From NCBI GenBank assembly GCA_029449245.1, contig JANATF010000010.1, positions 868,001 to 932,000 on the forward strand: a stretch of DNA of 64,000 nucleotides, given 5' to 3'. Source of the DNA: Mortierella alpina. Taxonomy: Eukaryota > Mortierellomycota > Mortierellomycetes > Mortierellales > Mortierellaceae. The notes under the pieces are model-generated. The model saw only the letters and a list, made by a program, of their open reading frames with translations, was not told where the DNA came from and made no database searches. The position numbers and the translations under genes were made by a program. Below are positions 57,099 to 64,000 of this stretch, piece after piece (the first letter of the stretch is position 1; the number at the start of each line of letters is the position of its first letter).

Positions 57099-58046
57099 TA
57101 TCTAGGCATGTGGGAGTTGATAATGGAGTTTGTATCCTTCACATCAGTCATCACCAACGCGGCGATTATCGCCTTCAGTTCCCTTTGGGTGAAGCAGAAC
57201 ATCTTTATAAAGGTATTGCACGCAACTGCAGAAGGTGAACTGCTGGCTGCCCGTCTGGGGTTCATACTAGTCTTTGAGCACGTCGTCTACCTATTCAAGA
57301 TCATTCTTCGGGCGGCCATTCCGAATGTGCCTTTGACGATCAAATTGGCGGTGCAGCGATCCAAGTACATGACGCGAGTCGCCAACGAAGGTCTGGACTC
57401 GGAGATTGATGAAGATCTGGACCTGGATTACGACAGCGGCAGTCAGACGGACGATGAAGGAGAGGGGAACGAGGATGATGCGGGCAGTAATGATTCTGAC
57501 TCTGGTCCACTATCGGGGACAGGGTTACAACGACCTAAGAGCCAGCAAGGTGGGCCACAGGATGGATCAAGGCCAGCAAACAGTGGACTCAAGACGAGAT
57601 TACCACTCCTTGGACTACGGCGCTTCTGGAATAGGGCAGCGACAAGAAAATCAAGCAACAGCAGAGCGGTTTCTGAGCGGGAGTCAAGGAGCATATCGCA
57701 AGAGAAAAATGAGGGTCCCGGAGGTGTTCTACCAACGATTCAGGAGAGCACGCCTAATGTGCGATCAAATAATGCATTCAATCCAGAGCGAGATGAGATA
57801 CTGGGTCCTCGATTGAAAGTACCGAGTAGCATCGATACCGCAGGTGCGAAACAACAGCAAGAGCAGGGTCAGCATATGCAAGGTCAGCACGGTTATCAGC
57901 TGAGGATACATCCACCAAAGCCGCCAATGCTCAACACGGATCCATTCAGTGCAAGTGTCTCTTCAAGCCAAAGACGGCCCGTTCCTCAGAGAGCTAATAC
58001 GGACATGGATGGCGAGTGGGTTGTTCTTGAAGAGGCCCGCATGTAA
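52644..58046 (+). CDS. Anoctamin/TMEM16 family protein (lipid scramblase or ion channel), 1462 aa
   Basis: The 13 exons are 52644-53451, 53539-54473, 54552-54830, 54905-55002, 55094-55342, 55430-55763, 55819-55953, 56029-56095, 56176-56258, 56352-56494, 56586-56749, 56841-56993 and 57106-58046. The first ~520 residues are Ser/Pro-rich and fungal-specific. The anoctamin dimerisation region follows (REFQLSLLKEGLFLELE, later YALHDGSF). The membrane domain (~aa 745-1220) begins NAYYGERIGVYFAWLGHYT and includes IFDNVLTMPFALFMSMWSTV, TNMYATLFYYAFFKAP, QLAVVFIGKQF, VIQFGFCTLFVTSFPVAP, FVSFTSVITNAAIIAF and LVFEHVVYLFK. A ~240-residue acidic and Ser-rich tail completes it. Fungal members act as Ca2+-dependent scramblases or as ER-plasma-membrane tethers (Ist2). 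Which of these applies is not decided by sequence. The splice around 56749-56841 is the least certain. Confidence 0.93.
57064..57093 (+). repeat. CT microsatellite in the last intron of the anoctamin gene
   Basis: About fourteen CT dinucleotides form the polypyrimidine tract just upstream of the acceptor at 57105, so repeat length could influence splicing. Confidence 0.85.
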
Positions 58047-58067
58047 TCGATAGAGCCCTAAACTAGC

Positions 58068-58092
58068 GAACCCGCGCAGTCAGCGCGGGTTC
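58068..58092 (+). terminator. Perfect GC-rich hairpin after the anoctamin stop
   Basis: GAACCCGCGC and GCGCGGGTTC form a perfect 10-bp stem with a 5-nt loop (AGTCA), 22 bp after the stop codon. It may be a 3'-UTR structural element. Eukaryotic mRNA ends are not normally set by such hairpins, so the role is open. Confidence 0.5.
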
Positions 58093-58527
58093 TATTTGGA
58101 ATTCATAAATGGATAAGTTGGATACTCTACAATCGTGACAACATAGAATTTTGCTTTTTCTACTTACTTTGTTGTCAGTCTTTTCTCCCTAGGGATCCGA
58201 CTGAAGGCTCTGTTGCAGAGGACCGCGTCCATCTGTCAAAACCGTTTCCTGTTGCTGATCCGGGATTTCTGCTCCGGTGTTGATGGTAGCTGGTCGTGCG
58301 TACCTGCTGTAAGCCATGAGGGGCCACGGCGCGTTCGTTGGTTTTTATATAGAGTAGATAAATGTCATAGCCCATCAAGATCCAACTTGTGGACAAAGAT
58401 GGATGCTGTCGATATAGGGAAACGATTAACCCAGTCAACGATCCTTTACCATCCTCTAACACCCCTAGGTCCCAACCCCCAGTATCATCAGCGTGTCTCA
58501 AGGAAAAAAAAGGGAGCATGACAACCC
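58093..58527. other. Spacer after the anoctamin gene
   Basis: No gene supported; unremarkable sequence leading to the inverted-repeat element. Confidence 0.5.
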
Positions 58528-59480
58528 AGGTTGCCGAATAGGGAACAACATATATACACACGGGTGTGTATCTATATATACACGGGGGCGTGTTTATATG
58601 TTCATGTCGGGTGTATGCAACACGGAAAACCTGGATGCACAGGGATGTGTATGGCTGAATACACTGGGGTGTGTATGGAAGCGTGTCCTGAGAAAACCCC
58701 TTTAGATACACACCCCTACTCCTACCTCTACCCTTTTTTCGCCCAAAGCATGCCTCCATGTATTGATAATGGCTATGCCGGTTATCCTTGTGAATAAGAG
58801 CCCGAACGACTCTCACATAGGTTTAGAATGGCAAGAGTATTATTGTAGAGAGCAATAACTCCATGAGTGAGATTGATTTTCCTTTCTCCATGACATCCTG
58901 CGCTTGAAATTGATGTGGAGCGCCAATCAACCAGCCATTGAAGTGCTGTAATACATCCATTGATCCACAACAGACCAGCCTGAAAGCGAAACGGTGACCA
59001 AAAGCAAGGTTGATTGATATTCTTGCTGGTAGCTACGAGCTCCCGTGTCATGCCAATCATACCGTCACTCTTCGCGTAGGACTGTGGGAAAAGACACAAG
59101 TGACGCAGAACATTAGGAGCAATTACCGTGAATCTTTGATTTATGAAAACCGTGGCCGTGACAGAGGAGACAGTGGAGAGCTATGGTAATATAAGATGAA
59201 GCCATTGCCTAGGGATCCAACCCCCTATAACGCGCTGCTTAGGCATTCATACCACCCTCGAGTCGCATTTCATCACCATTTTCATGAAAAACAAAGTAGG
59301 GGAGGTGTGTATCTAAAAGTGTTTTCACAGGACACGCTTCCATACACCCCCCTGTGTGTTCAGCCATGCACACCCCCGTGTATGTATCTTTTCACCTAAG
59401 AAAAAATTATATACACTGAGGGGCGTGTATACACAGATACACATCCGAGTGCATGTATGTTCTTCCGCCGAATAGGTTCT
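58528..59480. mobile_element. MITE/foldback-like element with ~200-bp inverted arms
   Basis: The left arm (58528-58735, plus) matches the right arm (59275-59480, minus) along its whole length. Shared blocks include GTATGGAAGCGTGTCCTG, GTGTATGGCTGAA, TTTAGATACACACC and GTGTATCT. The arms are built of irregular GTGTAT/ATACAC words with G runs. The ~540-bp centre (58736-59274) has no recognisable gene. It is a candidate non-autonomous transposon. The right end stops about 55 bp from tRNA-Ile. Target-site duplications were not found by eye. Confidence 0.65.
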
Positions 59481-59535
59481 CCCAAAAAAATAGTTTGCTT
59501 CGCACCGTGTGCATTGTAACCTTTTTCAAAAAAAA

Positions 59536-59608
59536 TGCTCACTGCAGGGATCGAACCTGCGGCCTTTGCGTTATTAGCACAACGCTCTACCGACTAAGCT
59601 AAGCGAGC
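59536..59608 (-). tRNA. tRNA-Ile (AAT anticodon)
   Basis: The minus strand folds into a full cloverleaf. Acceptor GCTCGCT pairs with AGTGAGC, with discriminator A. The D-arm is TAGCTTAGTCGGTAGAGC, the anticodon loop is TGCTAATAAC with anticodon AAT, and the T-arm is GCAGGTTCGATCCCTGC. There is no intron. A T run follows directly on the minus strand as a Pol III terminator. Confidence 0.95.
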
Positions 59609-60243
59609 CATTAAGGGTCCGAACCTTCTTAACTGTTTTGGTGACAGCTTTTCTCAAAACATTATGTTCCTGCGAACAAGTTTTGCAATTAAAGAGGTTC
59701 ATTCTCATCCTCATTCTTCATTCTACAAAGGTATTTGCACTTATGAAGGTCCAGGCGCCCTTCGTTAGTCAAAAAAGCGCGCTCGTCCGAACGAGGCGTG
59801 GCTGCTCAACTAACGCGTTCCCTTGACCTCTGTCAGGGCTCCATGACGGCAGGGTCCATGGTGCTCTCCTGTGGCAGCTTGTATGGGAGTAGATCGCCTA
59901 TGTAGGGGGACCCGCTGCGCGTTGGGGGTTGCGGTAAACGCCAGCTATAGCCTGGTCGTATTTTTTGCCACCGATTTCTCATTTTTTATTTTTTGCTCCC
60001 TTTCGTTCCACCCTCCCAACGGTTGCCATTCATCAGCACCGTCCTCACCTGCATTGCATTGCATCCAGCCAGCCTCACCTTGCTGAGCCTTCTCGACCAT
60101 CGGAGCAAACCACCATCCCACACAGCGGCAGAGCCTTCATACGCAAATACTCTTTCTATCTCTTTTCTTTCCAGCGCTCTGCATTCGTCAAACATAGCAC
60201 AGACAGGCTCTCCTCCTGCCTTCATTCCAGTTCCGTGGCCGCG
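59609..60243. other. Promoter region of the DNA-PKcs-like gene
   Basis: No gene supported. The last 250 bp before the ATG are C-rich and pyrimidine-rich, like leaders elsewhere in the window. A T/A-rich stretch lies at 59975-59997. Confidence 0.5.
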
Positions 60244-63200
60244 ATGAGCTCGCCTCTGGACCTAATCCGCCTGTCTCTGGCGGAGCTGGTCGACGACATG
60301 AACGGGGATAGCCCCGACAATGTCGACAGCCAGGCTGCTGCCACAAACATTTGCAACATGGCTCTGTCCGACCTCAAGGAAGACGAAATGGGTGGGTCGC
60401 CGTTACTTTTTCGCGACGCGACTTTTTTTTTGTACGCTCTTGGGCGCTTAAACTCAACACTCCATCTCCTCTCTAGACATGGCCACGTCGCTCTTGTTCA
60501 ACCCAGAGAAAGGCATACTGTATTTTCTCAAAAAAGCTCTCGACAGGATGATACACACAGGAGCCAAAACAACCTTCCTCGAGTTTACAGCAGAGTTCAT
60601 CAGTCGATCTCCAAAGTCGGTTGCCTCCTACATCATCGATATAAAGGCAAGGCGCAAAGCACTCTCGACTCAAGCTAACGTCCTGATATCTCGACACCGC
60701 TCAAACGAAACACGTAGGCTTCTAACACCAAACGTACACGCTCATCTCTATTAATTGGCGCTTATAGAAGACTTGCCTGACCCTCTTTCTTAACGACAGT
60801 TCGGCAAGAGTCAAAAGATCAGCCATGCTGCCCATCAAATTCATACTGACGTCTTGCAACAGGATGATTGATCCGGAGGCTCTCGACATCAGTGGACTCT
60901 TCGAAAAGCTCTTCACAGCCTATGGTACTCAGCAGTCGAAAATGGCCTCGACGGTCAAGGCTGAGGTGCTTGAGGTTCTGGGCGTGGTCTCGCGGCACTT
61001 TCCTAAAGTTGCGGAAGAACGCTGCACAGTGGTGCTGCGCTGGTATCTGAGCGCCATACAGGATCAACTTAAACCAGGAGGCAAGCAGGAGCTAAGTCTT
61101 ATCGCAGGTGCGGTTGGCGGACTGGATAGCTTCCTCTACAGTTTCGCGGACAAGGCTAGTAAGGACGTGCCAACCATACTTCAGATTATCAGGACCCTGG
61201 TCAACGTGCCAGAGGATTTGAATCGATTCGCGACGCCTGTCGGTAAGAAGCCCAAGCTCATCAAACTCTCCCGAATGCTCATAGTGTTTCCGAGTTGTAT
61301 GTCAAGTGGCTCACAGCTTGTATCTTTTAACTAGCTGCACTGGAACTCTTTGCGAACCATATACATCTCTTCCGGACGCAACTAATCAACAGCTACGAAT
61401 GGTTGTACCAGAGGATCGCGGCTTACTGTGAGCACCCACACGTTGGAATGTCTTCAACTGGATATAAAGCACTGGATGTGTTTCTGCAAGAGGTATATAG
61501 TTGATTTGCGAAGTTTTCTCGTCTACGTCCAGGTTTTAATAAGCCGCGGGACTAAAACCCATCGTTCTCTGGAAAAACAGATCGCGAACGTATTGACAAC
61601 CTCAAAAACTACTGAGAGAGAGTACAACTGCTTTTTGGTAAGTCTAAACTAGGGGGTGTTGGATACACGAAATACCACCTTATCACTCATCGCATTTTTG
61701 TCCGTAGTTCTTCACTGCAAACTTCACGCAAATCATCAGTACCGAGGTTATTACATCTACCGCTCAGTACAAAGCCATGTCCGTGGCTATTCGAGGATAT
61801 GGATATTTCGCAGCACCATGCAAGCAAATTGCGCCGGATCTTCTCAAGAATTTGCTATCGCAACTACTCCAGAAGAGCTCTTTTTTGGTCTCATCGTACG
61901 TGTAATTCCGTTTTGCTGTGCGTGAAATACGGCAGGGCTCGACAACGTAATGAATACTTACTCGGCGCTCTTCCGGTCTTAAAGCAATACAGCCGAAGGC
62001 ACGGATAGGTCGTCAACTCACTTGGCCGCGTTCATTACAGCGTATACTTTTGTCGCCAAAGTATATGATGAAATCCCAGAGCTTTTAATGACAGCACTGA
62101 ATCAGATGGTGGATGCTGCTGTTGTCAACTTCACGAAAATGTCCACCTACGCCCGTATCGACTGCACAGTCGCAATCGAGAGGCTTCTCATCATGCTCTT
62201 TCACAAAAGTGAGGGTGTTCTACGTGGCTTTATTGAGAAACTTAGTAAGTTCTAATCCGATGCTAACGCAGGACACTGCGGTATGGACGCACTGAGCCGG
62301 TCGTTAACGGAGAACCGCATTCCATTGTCCTTCAATTTCAGCATACAAACTGCTCGTGTTTACGTCTGCAGATATTTCAAGGCCGAAGGCAACATCTTAC
62401 AGAGGAAATGAGCAATCAACTGAGGACACAGCATGGCACTCGTATACCATTTATCTCTTCCTGTGGCGAAACTTATTCAAACCCACGTCCCTGAGCAAGG
62501 AGCTGAACAGAGTCCATGAGGAAATCTCGATAGAAGAGCAGGAAAAGTTTCTGCGCATTGTTTATGGGTCCACCATGGAGTCATTTAAGCGCCTAGTGAC
62601 GCTTTTAAACCTCTCCGTGTCGGATTCCGAGATGGACTTGGATGATGGCCCGTCTATGGATGCACTCCAGGTTCAGTCGACTAGCGATTCACCCATGGGG
62701 CCCGCCTCTGGTGATATCGCCAAGATGCAGGCCAACTGCGCCAAGGATTTCATCATCTTTCAGAACTTGACAGAATTCTGGCAGATATTCCTACCCGAGA
62801 TCCACCCTGACCTCTTTGCGCGATGGGCGTTCGTAATTGGCGACACTCTTATCGACCTCTCTGCTAGGCACCCGTTGGTAAGCGGGTTTTACAAAATGTT
62901 TGCAACGTGCCTCCAGGTCTGTCAATCAATCTCTTTGTTTGCAGGGGCTATTCAGACAGGTCCGGTTATCAAGGTATGCCGTTTCTTCCTACCTATTTCA
63001 CCACTATATCTTAACGGTCCCTGTCCGCTCTATCGATTTCACAAGTACCTCCATCATGCAGCACTGACTTTTATTAACTTTTCACCAATAGGCCGAAGAC
63101 GAACTGGTGGACACCCAGCGAGCAGCAGCACTGTTCAGAAAATACATTCGGGAGGTGCTGGCAAGGTTGGAGCAGTACAAGGACGATCTGCTGGCTTCGT

Positions 63201-64000
63201 GTTTACATTTAGTCCTTTCAAGTCCCTCAGCTCTCACGGATTCGACAAGCATCATTGCACCCATACAGCTGGCACTCAAGCTTGGACTAGGCTATTTTCC
63301 TTTAGCATCCATTGGATTAGATGCCATCGAGCGCTGGATCGACATTGTCAATGGCGACCAAGACAGCTGGTTCGGTCGAGTCCTACCACCTCTCAATGAC
63401 TATCTCATGGTGCAGGTTACCTCAGTCGACGAGAAAGATGAGGCCGATACGATTGCTGTCAAGTCGAAGAAACGGATACCGTCACCGTATCAGACGTATA
63501 AAGCGGTCGCCAGAAGGGCATTCTTGCTTGTAAGTGATGCGGTTGCTTGATGCGATTTTAATGACATCTAGGCTACGTTGCGGTGTTCTTGACAAACTGT
63601 GGTACGTTATCCAACGCCAATATAGACATCTCCCGAGCAGATTCAATCCCTGCGTGATCTTCAGTTGCGCATCTTGAAACTCCTAGGCCGGCAAGCTCGA
63701 CACAGCAAACTGATTCTGGAAGGTCAGCTATCGCAGCAGGACGAATCGAAGAAAGTGTCATCAGACCTGTTAGCTTGGGACCCTGAGCCGCGTGTGAAGC
63801 TGAAAATCCCTTTTCAAGAAATGAAGATGGAGCTACAATTGGGTACGTTTGTACAGCGAGCATGTCAGTCCGGTTCTATGCGATAGTTGCTCATGCTGTG
63901 ATTCAATTATGTTTGAATGATTTAGATGAACTGCTCCCGCGCATTGTTGACCTTGCCGAAAACTCGCTCAATCGTCAGATCAAAGTTGCCAGCTGTGAGC
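60244..64000 (+). CDS. PRKDC: DNA-PKcs-like PIKK, N-terminal ~931 codons (3' end outside window)
   Basis: Exons are 60244-60391, 60477-60646, 60768-61242, 61335-61492, 61581-61637, 61708-61895, 62009-62244, 62342-62973, 63092-63529, 63626-63842 and 63926 onward. The translation follows the N-terminal HEAT-repeat region of animal DNA-PKcs in order: SLLFNPEKGILYFLKKALDR, ASYIIDIKKTC, ALELFANHIHLFR, MSVAIRGYGYFAAPCK, HPLVSGFYKMF, LEQYKDDLLASCLH, LALKLGLGYFPLASIGLDAI, DLLAWDPEPRVKLKIPF and LPRIVDLAENSLNRQIKVA. DNA-PKcs is the kinase recruited by Ku to broken DNA ends in non-homologous end joining. The kinase domain is not in the window, so catalytic ability cannot be judged. Ten introns (57-121 nt) are used, one with a GC donor. 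Assignment to DNA-PKcs rather than ATM, ATR or TOR rests on remembered family features and the collinear motif order. Confidence 0.85.

Overview
The window is nuclear DNA of a filamentous, early-diverging fungus, probably Mortierellomycota/Mucoromycota. The evidence is spliceosomal introns with GTAAGT-type donors in nearly every gene, a fungal Zn(2)-Cys(6) regulator, a CBM18-GH18 chitinase, a Pho85-type (Clg1/Pcl-like) cyclin, a Cdc25-like RasGEF, a PHO89-type phosphate symporter and three nuclear tRNA genes. The lineage is an inference; no marker gene was compared. Gene models below were built by hand from splice signals, reading-frame continuity and family conservation. Every complete multi-exon model except RPL37, whose initiator exon was not found, gives an uninterrupted reading frame from ATG to stop.

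Layout. 0-9 kb: a truncated gene start, a 697-aa Pho85-type cyclin (-), a gene-poor stretch with one copy of a dispersed repeat, and a PiT/PHO89 phosphate transporter (-). 10-18 kb: tRNA-Leu, an acidic orphan protein (+), a chitin-binding GH18 chitinase (-) and a Zn2Cys6 regulator (-). 18-24 kb: a translation block, with RPL37 (-) and eRF1 (+) sharing a divergent promoter, followed by the 40S-assembly factor PNO1 (+). 24-27 kb: a kynurenine-formamidase-like hydrolase (-) and a His/Asp-Gly-repeat membrane protein (+). 27-33 kb: a nine-exon SH3-RasGEF (-). 33-36.6 kb: a microsatellite-rich intergenic region. 36.6-41.4 kb: 5-formyl-THF cyclo-ligase (+), tRNA-Lys and a composite repeat built of an inverted arm plus three ~600-bp tandem units. 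41.5-48.4 kb: a hexokinase-family kinase (-) and an N-acetylglucosamine-6-phosphate deacetylase (-). 50-58 kb: a putatively N-myristoylated orphan (-) and a 13-exon anoctamin/TMEM16 protein (+). 58.5-59.6 kb: an inverted-repeat element beside tRNA-Ile. 60.2 kb to the end: the N-terminal ~931 codons of a DNA-PKcs-like PIKK (+).

Functional links. The chitinase, hexokinase-family kinase and GlcNAc-6-P deacetylase could together handle chitin-derived amino sugar. The last two lie in tandem, as in known fungal GlcNAc catabolic clusters, and the kinase departs from the usual glucose-contact motif. RPL37, eRF1 and PNO1 are a translation/ribosome neighbourhood. The observations most worth following up are the DNA-PKcs-like gene in a fungus, a stop-free 305-codon cassette at a splice junction inside the deacetylase, and two unrelated inverted-repeat elements each lying close to a tRNA gene.
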